From positions 7,192,001 through 7,256,000 of the forward strand of contig NZ_CP034539.1 in NCBI RefSeq assembly GCF_003963535.1: a stretch of DNA of 64,000 nt, read 5' to 3'. Under the pieces are notes generated by a model that was given only the letters and a program-made list of their open reading frames with translations, searched no databases and was not told the DNA's origin. Numbering within the stretch: position 1 is the stretch's first letter; every line of letters begins with the position of its first letter. Made by a program: the position numbers and the translations under genes. Source of the DNA: Streptomyces cyaneochromogenes. GTDB lineage: Bacteria; Actinomycetota; Actinomycetes; Streptomycetales; Streptomycetaceae. Positions 34,568-42,571 of this stretch are shown piece after piece.

Positions 34568-35344
34568 ATGGGTGGCGAGAGCACGATACGTACGGCGCCG
34601 CGTGACAGCGGCGCGAGCAGGGGCCCGGCGGGCAGCCGGACCGGACAGCGGTTGTCCGGGCTGGCCGTGGCGCTGGGCCTGGTGCTGTTCCTGGGCGGCT
34701 TCGCCTGGGGAGCGGTGGTCTACCGCCCGTACACCGTGCCCACCGGTTCGATGGTGCCGACGATCGGCGCGGGCGACCGGGTACTGGCCCAGCGGGTCGA
34801 CGGCGCTGAGGTACGCCGTGGTGACGTCGTCGTGTTCACCGACAAGACCTGGGTGACCAACGCGCCCGTCGTCAAGCGTGTGGTCGCCGTCGGTGGGGAC
34901 ACGGTCGCCTGCTGCGCCGACGGCAAGCTGACCGTCAACGGCAAGAAGATCGACGAACCGTACCTGGCCGGGCACGGCCCGGCCGAGATCAAGAACTTCC
35001 CGACGGTGACGGTGCCGAAGGACAGGCTCTTCCTGCTCGGTGACGAACGCAGCGGCTCCCTGGACTCCACGGCCCACCTCACGGACGCCGCCGGCGGCAC
35101 CGTGGCGCGCAGTGCAGTGTCGGCCCGGGTGGACGCCGTCGTATGGCCCATGGACGGCATGCTGCAGCGCCCCGCCGGCTTCGGGGAACTCGGCGCGCTG
35201 TCGTCGCCGGGGCCGCTGCGGACGATCGTCGCGCTGATCGTCCTGGGCGGTGTGCTGGTGATGGGCGGGGCGGCGTACGGGCCGATCGCCAACCGGCTGG
35301 CCAAGCGGCCGACGCCCCGGACGGAGCCCGCGGGTGCCCGCTGA
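34568..35344 (+). CDS. sipZ: Type I signal peptidase SipZ
   Basis: A 258-aa type I signal peptidase, the length I recall for SipZ. TM1 is LAVALGLVLFLGGFAWGAVV. The catalytic Ser is in VPTGSMVPTIGAGDRVLAQ, Lys in VVKRVVAVGGD, and box E is GDERSGSLDSTA, with Glu where other family members have His. A C-terminal TM segment is present (TIVALIVLGGVLVMGGAAYG). It is separated from sipY by 133 bp and overlaps the Nudix gene by 11 bp. Confidence 0.94.
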   Translation: MGGESTIRTAPRDSGASRGPAGSRTGQRLSGLAVALGLVLFLGGFAWGAVVYRPYTVPTGSMVPTIGAGDRVLAQRVDGAEVRRGDVVVFTDKTWVTNAPVVKRVVAVGGDTVACCADGKLTVNGKKIDEPYLAGHGPAEIKNFPTVTVPKDRLFLLGDERSGSLDSTAHLTDAAGGTVARSAVSARVDAVVWPMDGMLQRPAGFGELGALSSPGPLRTIVALIVLGGVLVMGGAAYGPIANRLAKRPTPRTEPAGAR

Positions 35345-35900
35345 GGCGGTGGGCGTGGGGAACGAGCCGTACGACGGGACGGAGGCGGGACAGACCCCGT
35401 ACGGCGACTCGTACGACGGTGGGCTGCGCAAGGTCGCCCGCGTGGTGCTGCTCGACCCGCAGAACCGCATTCTGCTGCTGCACGGCCACGAGCCGGAGGA
35501 TCCGGCGGACGACTGGTGGTTCACGCCGGGCGGGGGCGTCGAGGGCGACGAGAGCCGTGCGCAGGCCGCGCTGCGGGAACTCGCCGAGGAGACGGGCATA
35601 ACAGAGGTGGAACTCGGTCCCGTGCTGTGGCGGCGGATGTGCTCCTTCCCGTTCGCGGGCCGCCGCTGGGACCAGGACGAGTGGTACTACCTGGCCCGTA
35701 CGACGCAGACGGCGACCAGGGCCGTCGCTCTCACCGAACTGGAGAGGCGCAGCGTCGCCGGAGCGCGCTGGTGGACGTGTCAGGAACTTGCCCGAGCACA
35801 TGAGACGGTGTATCCGACCAGACTCGCCGAGCTGCTGCGCACACTGCTCGACGAAGGTCCCCCCGCCGGGCCCGTGACCCTTGACCCCGAAATTGTCTAG
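35334..35900 (+). CDS. Nudix hydrolase
   Basis: A 188-aa protein with an exact Nudix box GX5EX7REUXEEXGU: Gly, five residues, Glu, seven residues, then RELAEETGI (about residues 67-90). It hydrolyses nucleoside diphosphates linked to some other group; the substrate is unknown. It begins with an acidic, Tyr/Gly-rich stretch. GTG 35334 has GGAG seven bases upstream and lies inside the end of sipZ, implying translational coupling. GTG codons at 35349 and 35355 are alternatives. Confidence 0.92.
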   Translation: MPAEAVGVGNEPYDGTEAGQTPYGDSYDGGLRKVARVVLLDPQNRILLLHGHEPEDPADDWWFTPGGGVEGDESRAQAALRELAEETGITEVELGPVLWRRMCSFPFAGRRWDQDEWYYLARTTQTATRAVALTELERRSVAGARWWTCQELARAHETVYPTRLAELLRTLLDEGPPAGPVTLDPEIV

Positions 35901-35956
35901 GTGCTGACGGGACTGGCGCACAATGGTGGGATCGCACGGCTGAAGGGGAACATGCC

Positions 35957-36265
35957 ATGAGCGCCGAGGACCTCGAGAAGTACGAGACCGAGATGGAGCT
36001 CAAGCTCTATCGGGAGTACCGCGATGTCGTCGGTCTGTTCAAGTATGTGATCGAGACTGAGCGGCGCTTCTACCTGACCAACGACTACGAGATGCAGGTG
36101 CACTCGGTCCAGGGTGAGGTGTTCTTCGAGGTGTCCATGGCGGACGCCTGGGTGTGGGACATGTACCGGCCGGCGCGGTTCGTGAAGCAGGTCCGGGTGC
36201 TCACGTTCAAGGACGTGAACATCGAGGAGTTGAACAAGAGCGATCTGGAGCTTCCGGGTGGTTAG
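35957..36265 (+). CDS. DUF2469 family protein
   Basis: A 102-aa actinobacterial protein of unknown function. It begins MSAEDLEKYETEMELKLYRE and contains VVGLFKYVIETERRFYLTN and DAWVWDMYRPARFVKQVRVL. It is rich in aromatic residues and acidic, with no membrane segment. Always found between the signal peptidase/Nudix genes and yraN in Streptomyces and mycobacteria, as here. Confidence 0.92.
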   Translation: MSAEDLEKYETEMELKLYREYRDVVGLFKYVIETERRFYLTNDYEMQVHSVQGEVFFEVSMADAWVWDMYRPARFVKQVRVLTFKDVNIEELNKSDLELPGG

Positions 36266-36304
36266 CCGCCCTGTGGGTGAGGTTCACCCGGAGGGGTGAG
36301 GAAG

Positions 36305-36331
36305 TTATCCACAGTCGCGAACTTGTCCACC
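36305..36331 (+). promoter_or_regulatory. Pair of DnaA-box-like sites upstream of yraN-comM-dprA
   Basis: TTATCCACA (36305-36313) is an exact classical DnaA box. After 9 bases comes TTGTCCACC (36323-36331), one mismatch from the Streptomyces consensus TTGTCCACA. The pair lies 57 bp upstream of the yraN start codon. Binding is not shown. Confidence 0.55.
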
Positions 36332-36387
36332 AAGATCCAATAGCTCGGTGAGCTGCCCTCAATGTTGGCGCCGGAGGTGGTGCCGAC

Positions 36388-36771
36388 ATGAGCACGAACA
36401 CGAGCACGGGAAACGCACGCAGCGCACTGGGCAGGTACGGCGAGACGCTGGCCGCACGGCGGCTGGTCGAGGCCGGGATGACGATCCTGGAGCGCAACTG
36501 GCGCTGCGGCAGGACAGGCGAGATCGACATCGTGGCGCGGGACGGCGACGTCCTGGTCGTCTGCGAGGTCAAGACCCGCAGGACGGGTGCCTTCGAGCAC
36601 CCGATGGCCGCGGTGACCCCTGAGAAGACCGAACGCCTCAGGGGCCTGGCGGAAAGCTGGCTCCACGCCCATGGCGGGGCCCCACCCGGAGGCGTCCGCA
36701 TCGACCTGGTGGGCGTCCTCCTGCCACAGCGCGGCGCGCCGGTGGTCGAGCACGCGCGGGGGGTGGCCTGA
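36388..36771 (+). CDS. yraN: UPF0102 endonuclease-like protein YraN
   Basis: A 127-aa protein with a PD-(D/E)XK-type fold typical of UPF0102. It contains LGRYGETLAARRLVEAGM, RTGEIDIVARDGDVLVVCEVKTR (to be read as GEIDIVARDG and LVVCEVKTR, the acidic/Lys site) and RLRGLAESWLHAHGG. The family is linked to DNA uptake or recombination by its neighbours ComM and DprA; no biochemical role is settled. GGAGG lies upstream of ATG 36388. Its stop is one base before the comM start. Confidence 0.94.
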   Translation: MSTNTSTGNARSALGRYGETLAARRLVEAGMTILERNWRCGRTGEIDIVARDGDVLVVCEVKTRRTGAFEHPMAAVTPEKTERLRGLAESWLHAHGGAPPGGVRIDLVGVLLPQRGAPVVEHARGVA

Positions 36772-36772
36772 C

Positions 36773-37759
36773 ATGGGGTTCGCTCGTACGTGCTCGGTGG
36801 CCCTGGTGGGCGTCGAGGGAGTCGTCGTCGAGGTCCAGGCGGATCTGGAACCGGGAGTGGCGGCGTTCACTCTGGTCGGGCTGCCCGACAAGAGTCTGTC
36901 GGAGAGCCGGGACCGGGTGCGGGCGGCCGTCGTGAACTCGGGTGGCGAGTGGCCGCAGAAGAAGCTGACCGTCGGGCTCAGCCCCGCATCGGTGCCCAAG
37001 GCGGGCAGCGGCTTCGACCTGGCCGTCGCATGCGCCGTCCTCGGCGCCTGCGAGCGGATCGATCCGCGGGTCCTCGCCGACATCGTGATGATCGGAGAGC
37101 TCGGCCTGGACGGACGGGTACGTCCCGTCCGGGGCATCCTGCCCGCCGTGCTGGCCGCGGCCGACGCGGGCTACGAGCAGGTGGTCGTCCCGGAGTGCGC
37201 CGCCGCCGAGGCGTCGCTGGTGCCGGGCGTGTCCGTACTGGGAGTGCGCAGCCTGCGCCAGCTCATCGCCGTCCTCGCGGACGAACCCGTACCCGACGAG
37301 GAACCCGAAGCGCAAGGCCGCCCGGATCCGCTGCTCGCGGGTCTGCGGGTGCCGGGGACGGGCGCGGCCACCGGCATGAACAGCATGGGCGCCGCCCAGC
37401 CCGACCACGGGCACGATCTCGCCGACGTGGTCGGCCAGATCTCGGCGCGTACCGCCGTGGAGGTCGCTGCGGCGGGCGGGCATCACCTGTTCCTGGAGGG
37501 ACCGCCCGGCGCCGGCAAGACGATGCTCGCGGAGCGGCTGCCGGCCATCCTGCCCCTGCTCACCAGGGAGGAGTCGCTGGAGGTCACGGCGGTCCACTCG
37601 GTGGCGGGGCTGCTGCCTCCGGGCAAGCCCCTGATCGACGTGGCCCCCTACTGCGCCCCGCATCACTCGGCGACGATGCAGGCGCTCGTCGGCGGAGGCG
37701 CCGGGATCGCGCGGCCCGGTGCGGTGTCGCTCTCCCACCGAGGCGTCCTCTTCCTGGAC
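36773..37759 (+). pseudogene. comM: comM, 5' fragment (YifB/Mg-chelatase-like AAA+ ATPase), interrupted
   Basis: Residues 1-329 of a ComM/YifB AAA+ protein, a hexameric helicase that promotes branch migration in natural transformation elsewhere. It begins MGFARTCSVALVGVEGVVVE, and the N-terminal Lon-like domain has FTLVGLPDKSLSESRDRV. The AAA+ domain has Walker A EGPPGAGKTMLAERL. The frame stops being ComM after GVLFLD, exactly in Walker B (hhhhDE). It then reads 52 foreign residues to a stop at 37918. The missing part resumes in frame at 42572. The truncated product lacks Walker B Glu, sensor and C-terminal domains, so it is presumed inactive. Confidence 0.95.
37754..37759 (+). repeat. Left flanking CTGGAC (6-bp direct repeat)
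   Basis: CTGGAC at the left junction of the element is identical to 42572-42577 at the right junction. One copy belongs to intact comM (Leu-Asp codons of Walker B). It is the crossover/duplication sequence expected for a tyrosine-recombinase element. Confidence 0.85.
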
Positions 37760-37786
37760 TTTTCCAACCGGCCTTCAGGTGTCCGT
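37760..37786 (+). repeat. Left terminal inverted repeat
   Basis: TTTTCC (37760-37765), 13 bases, then GTGTCCGT (37779-37786). Both blocks recur inverted at the right end (42548-42571) with a 10-base gap. These are candidate recombinase-binding sites. CGGTTAACCG (37824-37833) is a further 10-bp palindrome just inside and may be an operator for the operon. Confidence 0.75.
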
Positions 37787-37884
37787 GTCACTCGTTTGGG
37801 TCCTTCCTGTGGTCATCCCGTTCCGGTTAACCGACTGCCTCCGTTCCTTTCAGCACGTAGAAGGGAACACGCGGGGAGGCATGG

Positions 37885-39081
37885 GTGGCGCGGAGCCGGG
37901 TGGTACTCGACGACCTGAGAGTCCAGGTACTGAAGCGGTCCGGCGGCGGACTGTCGTACACGATCGTCTGTCCGGACTGCTCGGTCGATGAGGAAGCTGA
38001 TGGCTATCTCAGGCCGTTCGAGGGGTCGGGGACGCAGAAGACCTATGCCTACTCCTTGGTGGACCACTTGCGGTGGCGGGTCCGTGAGGGGCTGACCACC
38101 GAGACGATCACGTTGCTCGATCTGAAGCGGTACATGGGTGCGGTGGGGGCAGAGGTGCCTATGCCCTGGGGGCAGCCGTGGCGGGTGCCGCCGCAGCGTC
38201 CCTACGGAGCCTCGGCTCTCCAGGTCGCGGCCGCATGCCTAAAGGGCTTCTACCTTCACGTCTGTGCCAGCCGGGGTGTGAACGAGGAGCTGCGGGCGGT
38301 GCTCGCGGTGGAACGGCTCCCGACGAAGGTGGACCGCAGTCGAGCCTTCTTGGGCCATGTGAAGAAGTCGATGCCGTCCAACCCGCTGGCGCCGAAGCGG
38401 CCGCCCCGCAGGCGGCATCCGAAGATGTTGCCGGAGGGTGCCAAGCCGGAGCTGGCCGAGGCGGTGAACACCGCCCGGGACGAGATGGTCGTGCGGTGGC
38501 TGTCCGACACGGCGCTACGGATCGGCGGGCTGACGGGGCTGCACCTGGTGGACCTGCATCTGCGGGAGAACGCGGCCTGCAACGAGTGTCAGAGTCCTCA
38601 TCTGCATGTCTGTCACCGGTGGGGCAACCCGAACCGGTCGGCGGCGAAGATCAAGCCGGACTGGAAGATGGTCGATGGCGTGATCACCGGCGGGGAGATC
38701 TACCGCGCCAGCCCCGCCATGATCAGCTCCTACTTCAAGTACATGACGACGGAGTACGCGAAGTACGCCACAGGCCACGGCATGCTGCTGATCCAGCTTG
38801 CCGGGCCGAACGTCGGCGAACCCTGGAGCGCGGACGCGGCCCGCGGGATGCTGCGTCGCGCCGGCCGCCGGGCTGATCTGCCCGGCAGGGTCACGCCGAA
38901 GGCCTTTCGCCACCAGATCACCAACGACGTCCTGGACGTCACCGACGGCAACTCGATGGTGGCCAAGGTGGTCGGCAACTGGGCATCGGCGCAGATGGTC
39001 GACGGGGTCTACGGGCACCCGGACCTGCACTCGCCCCAGTTCACGGCCGCGCTGCAGAGCGTCTGGGGTGAGGAGGAGTGA
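37885..39081 (+). CDS. Tyrosine recombinase 1 (TnpA-like), 398 aa
   Basis: A site-specific recombinase of the phage-integrase superfamily. Catalytic residues are recognisable: Arg212 in TALRIGGLTGL, Arg342-His343 in TPKAFRHQITNDVL (the usual HxxR is KxxR, with Lys339), Trp366 in VGNWASAQ, and nucleophile Tyr376 in DGVYGH. A Cys/His cluster inserted after box I (CNECQSPHLHVCH, residues 232-244) and an N-terminal CPDC could bind zinc. GTG 37885 is preceded by a GGGGAGG sequence. It is the first gene of the element operon; its stop overlaps the next start (GTGA). No full SAM-like N-terminal assignment was attempted. Confidence 0.88.
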   Translation: MARSRVVLDDLRVQVLKRSGGGLSYTIVCPDCSVDEEADGYLRPFEGSGTQKTYAYSLVDHLRWRVREGLTTETITLLDLKRYMGAVGAEVPMPWGQPWRVPPQRPYGASALQVAAACLKGFYLHVCASRGVNEELRAVLAVERLPTKVDRSRAFLGHVKKSMPSNPLAPKRPPRRRHPKMLPEGAKPELAEAVNTARDEMVVRWLSDTALRIGGLTGLHLVDLHLRENAACNECQSPHLHVCHRWGNPNRSAAKIKPDWKMVDGVITGGEIYRASPAMISSYFKYMTTEYAKYATGHGMLLIQLAGPNVGEPWSADAARGMLRRAGRRADLPGRVTPKAFRHQITNDVLDVTDGNSMVAKVVGNWASAQMVDGVYGHPDLHSPQFTAALQSVWGEEE

Positions 39082-41729
39082 CGGCCCAGCCGCTCACGCT
39101 TACCGTCAGCTCTGCTGCGAAGACACGCACGGTCTCGGACCGGCTGGAGATTCTCCATGCGCTGATCGCGGCTCCGACTTTCGACCCGGTCTTCCGTGAC
39201 GACGTCATCCAGGTTGCCCCTGACCACCCTGTCTACGGCTGGAACTGCCGGGTCCCCGGCTGCGAGCGGAGCCGCAACGCGTTCCTGGACTTCTGCGGCG
39301 AACACACCGCCGAATGGAACGCGGTGCAGCGCGTCGGCAATGGCATCGTCGAGTTCCTCAGCAAGGCCCAGCCCCTGAAGGTCCGGGGCGGGCGGAACCT
39401 TGACTCATGCGTGATCTGCTCGCACGCGCCGGCCTACAGCGGTGATGGCCTGTGCTTCCTGCACGCCGGAAACCTCGTGAAGTGGCGGAGCCGACAACGC
39501 CGCCAGGGGAAGCCCTGCGACTTTGAACTCTGGGCAGATGATCAGCTGCCCTACCCCGACTTCGGCCAGTGCAAGGTGGTGGCCTGCGGTCGGGCCGGAG
39601 CTCACTGGATCGGCTTGTGTCACCACCACCTTGAACGTTATCGCCGGGAAGGAAGTCCCGGTGGAGCCGAGAAGGTGAGGAACTGGGGCAAGCGCTCGCG
39701 GGAACTGTCGCTTCCCGTCGCCGTCACCTACACGGACCAGGTGCTCTTCCGGCGCTGGTGCACGCAGAGTGAGCCGATCGGCCGGATGGACGGCATGCTG
39801 TCGCTGCTGGGCCTGAGGCCTCTGGTCCGGGCGGAGATCAAGTGGACGCTCTTCCACCACGCTCAGTCCCCCGAGGAGGGCGCCCGCTGGTGTCTCAACA
39901 TCGTGCAGCAGTTGGCGACCCAATGCCGCCGCCAGGACGTCAATTCACTGGCAGACCTCGACCTTGAGCAGTGTCCCCAGCATCCGTCCAAGGTCGCCCA
40001 GAGGATGCTGCACCACCTGCGGGTGGTCTACTTCAGTCGGCAGGACACCAAGGACGCGGGCTACATCGAAACCGCCCATTACGGGGTCCGACTCACCAAC
40101 CACGGCAGCTACGTCGACATCTCCAACGTCAGTCAGCGCTGGCTCCGTGATCTTCTCTGGGACTGGATGGATACACGGCTGACGACCGACCCGCCCCGAA
40201 GTCGCCAGCCCTTCGACCGCACCCGGCGCGGATGCGTCGAACTCAGCGCCTATCTGGAAGCCCAGGCCCCGGGCGGCGGACACGATCCCACCATGCTGAC
40301 CAAGGACCACATGGTCGGCTTTGTCGCTGACCAGCGTCATCGGGCCGAGCACGGGCTGAAGCCGCTCGGAGTCCACCACACCGTTCGCCGGCGAGGTCCC
40401 CAAGCGGCTGCGGACGTCACCAAGCTGCAGGTGTCCCGGATCTTCGGTGGCGCGCGGCTCATCCTGCGCAACGCTTTGGACTCTGGAGAAGCGCAGCGGA
40501 TCGGACTCGACCGGATCTTCATCGTCACCCTCCCGCACGGCGGGGGCGGGAAGGCGGGCCGCCGCAGACCGTTCTCCGACGAAGTGGCGCGGGCACTCGC
40601 CAACGAACAGAACCTCAAATGCCTCGATGAGATGGACCTTGAGGACCGGGGACTGCGTGACTCCTGGGAAGCGATCGTCACTACCGGTCGCCGCGCCAGC
40701 GAGGTACTCGAACTGCGCTTGGAGTGCATCGGCCGATACAAGAACCTCCCTCTTCTCTGGCATGACCAGACCAAAGTGGGCAACGTGGACGAGGGAATCC
40801 GCATCTCGGAACGGCTCTACCAGCGCATCCAGGCCCGACAGGCCAAGACCGTGGCCCGCTTCGCTCAACGCCACGGACGCCAGCCCGCCGACGCCGAACG
40901 GCGCACTCTGGCTCTGTTCCCACGGCGGACGACCAACCGCACCTTCGTCAAGAGCGTGAGTTACGGCTGGTATCGGACGCTGTTCAGCGAGTGGGTGAGC
41001 ACCCTCAACATCGGTCACTCCGTGTCGCACCAGGCCCGGCACACTCTGGCCACGAACCTGCTGAAGGCCGGCGCGAACCTCACGCACGTCAAGCGCTACC
41101 TGGGCCAGGTCTCCGACGCGATGGCCGAGCACTACGTCCACCTCGCCAACACCGACCCGATGCTCGACCAGGCCCTCCAGGCGATCTGGGTCGCGGGCCC
41201 GGGAGCGGCCCAGCCCGGCCTCATCCTGTCCGAGGGCGAACCCATGAGCCGCGAGGAGGCCGAGGCCCTGGCCATCGACCTCACCCGCCGGTCCACGCCT
41301 GCCGAAGGCGGCTTCTGCACCTTCCAGCACGTCGTCGACGGCAATGCCTGTCCGTGGAACCTGGACTGCCACAACTGCGACAAGTTCGTCATGTCCGGCG
41401 CCGACCTCGTCTACTGGCACCGCAAACGCGACCAATGGCGCACGCTCGCCGAACGCGCACCCGACCCGAAGGTGGCCGACTACCTCCACGAGCTCTTCGA
41501 ACCCACCGCCCGCGCCATCGCAGGGCTCGAGAGAGCCCTGGAGGCCGTCGGACTCCTTGACGAAGCCCTCGCCCTCGACTTGCGCCGGCCACAGGACTAC
41601 TTCGGACGCGTCTGGGCCACCGCCTTCAGGGCAGAGGAACTCGCTCGCCATGCCGACCTGCAGGCCACCGACAACGAGTACGGCACCGACCACATCGACG
41701 ACGCCGAAGACAACGAGGACAGCGCATGA
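39078..41729 (+). CDS. Tyrosine recombinase 2 (TnpB-like), 883 aa, with Cys-rich ends
   Basis: A large tyrosine recombinase. The C-terminal catalytic domain is complete: Arg539 in TTGRRASEVLELR, Lys566 in HDQTKVGN, His651-x-x-Arg654 in SHQARHTLATNLL, and Tyr686 in DAMAEHYVHLANTD. The N-terminal ~200 residues contain three Cys/His clusters (CRVPGCERS...CGEH, CVICSHAP...CFLH, CKVVACGR...CHHH), likely zinc-binding. A further cluster follows the catalytic domain (C747, C758, C764, C767 in CPWNLDCHNCDKF), as in Tn554-type TnpB proteins. It overlaps both neighbours by 4 bp. It is longer than Tn554 TnpB (about 630 aa), mainly at the N-terminus. Confidence 0.9.
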   Translation: MTAQPLTLTVSSAAKTRTVSDRLEILHALIAAPTFDPVFRDDVIQVAPDHPVYGWNCRVPGCERSRNAFLDFCGEHTAEWNAVQRVGNGIVEFLSKAQPLKVRGGRNLDSCVICSHAPAYSGDGLCFLHAGNLVKWRSRQRRQGKPCDFELWADDQLPYPDFGQCKVVACGRAGAHWIGLCHHHLERYRREGSPGGAEKVRNWGKRSRELSLPVAVTYTDQVLFRRWCTQSEPIGRMDGMLSLLGLRPLVRAEIKWTLFHHAQSPEEGARWCLNIVQQLATQCRRQDVNSLADLDLEQCPQHPSKVAQRMLHHLRVVYFSRQDTKDAGYIETAHYGVRLTNHGSYVDISNVSQRWLRDLLWDWMDTRLTTDPPRSRQPFDRTRRGCVELSAYLEAQAPGGGHDPTMLTKDHMVGFVADQRHRAEHGLKPLGVHHTVRRRGPQAAADVTKLQVSRIFGGARLILRNALDSGEAQRIGLDRIFIVTLPHGGGGKAGRRRPFSDEVARALANEQNLKCLDEMDLEDRGLRDSWEAIVTTGRRASEVLELRLECIGRYKNLPLLWHDQTKVGNVDEGIRISERLYQRIQARQAKTVARFAQRHGRQPADAERRTLALFPRRTTNRTFVKSVSYGWYRTLFSEWVSTLNIGHSVSHQARHTLATNLLKAGANLTHVKRYLGQVSDAMAEHYVHLANTDPMLDQALQAIWVAGPGAAQPGLILSEGEPMSREEAEALAIDLTRRSTPAEGGFCTFQHVVDGNACPWNLDCHNCDKFVMSGADLVYWHRKRDQWRTLAERAPDPKVADYLHELFEPTARAIAGLERALEAVGLLDEALALDLRRPQDYFGRVWATAFRAEELARHADLQATDNEYGTDHIDDAEDNEDSA

Positions 41730-41896
41730 ACGTCGCCGCACGCCGCCAACTGGTCACGGCACTGATCCGCAATACCCCGGCCGAGAACGTCCGCCGCGAA
41801 CTGCGACACACCCCCAGCGCATCGGCTGAGCACTACGTCCGCTCCGCGGACGCCGCCGAGCCCGACGATGACGAACAGGACCCGGAGACGCGATGA
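41726..41896 (+). CDS. 56-aa ORF with a tyrosine-recombinase-like Tyr box
   Basis: A short frame, ATG 41726 to TGA 41896, overlapping both neighbours by 4 bp (ATGA at each end), which argues that it is translated. It begins MNVAARRQLVTALIRNTPAE. The segment LRHTPSASAEHYVRSADAAEP resembles the last catalytic box of tyrosine recombinases (LGHxSxxxTxxYxH) and especially AMAEHYVHLANTDP of the neighbouring 883-aa protein; it should be compared in two parts, LRHTPSASAEHYV and RSADAAEP. The tail is acidic. It may be a decayed recombinase end or a small accessory protein. Confidence 0.6.
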   Translation: MNVAARRQLVTALIRNTPAENVRRELRHTPSASAEHYVRSADAAEPDDDEQDPETR

Positions 41897-42471
41897 CCGC
41901 CGGGTCCAGCCAGACTGCGGCGGCCGTCGCTGCCCGCCGCCGACAGACACAAGAGAAACTCGCCCGCATCGAGAAGGCGATCAGTCAGCTCCGGCGCGAA
42001 CGCGGCCGGCTCACCGTTCGCGGAATCGCTGAACGGGCGGACGTCTCGTCCACATTCCTCTACGAGAACGCGGAAGCTCGAACGATCGTCCGTCAGGCGG
42101 TCGCCGCCAGCAAGAGCAGACACGACCGGCTGACCGAGGACAAACACGAGCAGATCGAAGCATCGTGGCGCGAGCGGGCACTGAATGCCGAGGCGGCACT
42201 CACCCGCACCCAGCAAACGGTCTTCGCCCAGCGTCAGCAGATTGGCGAGCTCATGGGCCAGCTCCGAGACGCTGAGCAGATGGTCCCCGGCGAGTCCGTC
42301 CAGGCCCTCACCACCGAGAACACCACCCTGAAGCGACGAGTTCAGCAGCTCGCACGAGAACACCGCTCGCTACAGGAACGGCTGGAAGGCGCCCGCTCCA
42401 ACAACCGCTTTGCCGAGAAGCGCATTGCTGACCTTGAGGTCCAGCTGCTCGAACTTCAGCAAAAGCCCTGA
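41893..42471 (+). CDS. TnpC-like HTH/coiled-coil protein (DUF6262 type), 192 aa
   Basis: Residues ~20-75 form a TetR/HTH-like DNA-binding unit (KLARIEKAISQLRRERG, TVRGIAERADVSSTFLYEN). Residues ~90-192 are a continuous charged heptad coiled coil (e.g. NTTLKRRVQQLAREHRSLQE, ADLEVQLLELQQKP). This layout is that of the third protein of Tn554-type elements (TnpC, DUF6262), which in Tn554 influences orientation and efficiency of transposition. It has more A/T-ending codons than its neighbours. It overlaps the 56-aa ORF by 4 bp and ends 94 bp before the right terminal repeat. Confidence 0.82.
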   Translation: MTAGSSQTAAAVAARRRQTQEKLARIEKAISQLRRERGRLTVRGIAERADVSSTFLYENAEARTIVRQAVAASKSRHDRLTEDKHEQIEASWRERALNAEAALTRTQQTVFAQRQQIGELMGQLRDAEQMVPGESVQALTTENTTLKRRVQQLAREHRSLQERLEGARSNNRFAEKRIADLEVQLLELQQKP

Positions 42472-42547
42472 TCTGAAAGACCTGGCCGGTCCGCCCGATC
42501 AACGTCCCGGACGCCTACGCGACGCATCAATCCAGTTCATCACCAAT

Positions 42548-42571
42548 ACGGACACTCGTCGACTAGGAAAA
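42548..42571 (-). repeat. Right terminal inverted repeat
   Basis: ACGGACAC (42548-42555), 10 bases, then GGAAAA (42566-42571): the inverted counterpart of the left end. The preceding ~75 bp after the last element gene have no further gene. Confidence 0.75.

Larger units (their letters stand above)
37760..42571 (+). mobile_element. 4.8-kb Tn554-like tyrosine-recombinase element inserted in comM
   Basis: The element lies between two copies of CTGGAC and is 4812 bp. Its ends are inverted: TTTTCC (37760-37765) and GGAAAA (42566-42571), with an inner GTGTCCGT (37779-37786) and ACGGACAC (42548-42555). It carries four plus-strand genes, each overlapping the next by 4 bp: two tyrosine recombinases (398 and 883 aa), a 56-aa ORF and a 192-aa HTH/coiled-coil protein. 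This order and size class matches TnpA-TnpB-TnpC of Tn554-type elements. Codons ending in A or T are visibly more frequent than in flanking genes, most clearly in the last gene. No cargo gene is seen. Deleting it with one CTGGAC restores comM in frame. Confidence 0.9.

Noticed and set aside
37760..37918. The 52 extra residues after ComM Walker B as a genuine alternative C-terminus
   Set aside because: They are encoded by the element's left end and overlap the start of its first gene; the true ComM continuation lies at 42572.
42410..42571. A new N-terminus for the 3' comM fragment
   Set aside because: The open frame runs antiparallel in frame to the end of the TnpC-like gene and through non-coding element DNA; no ribosome site is seen.
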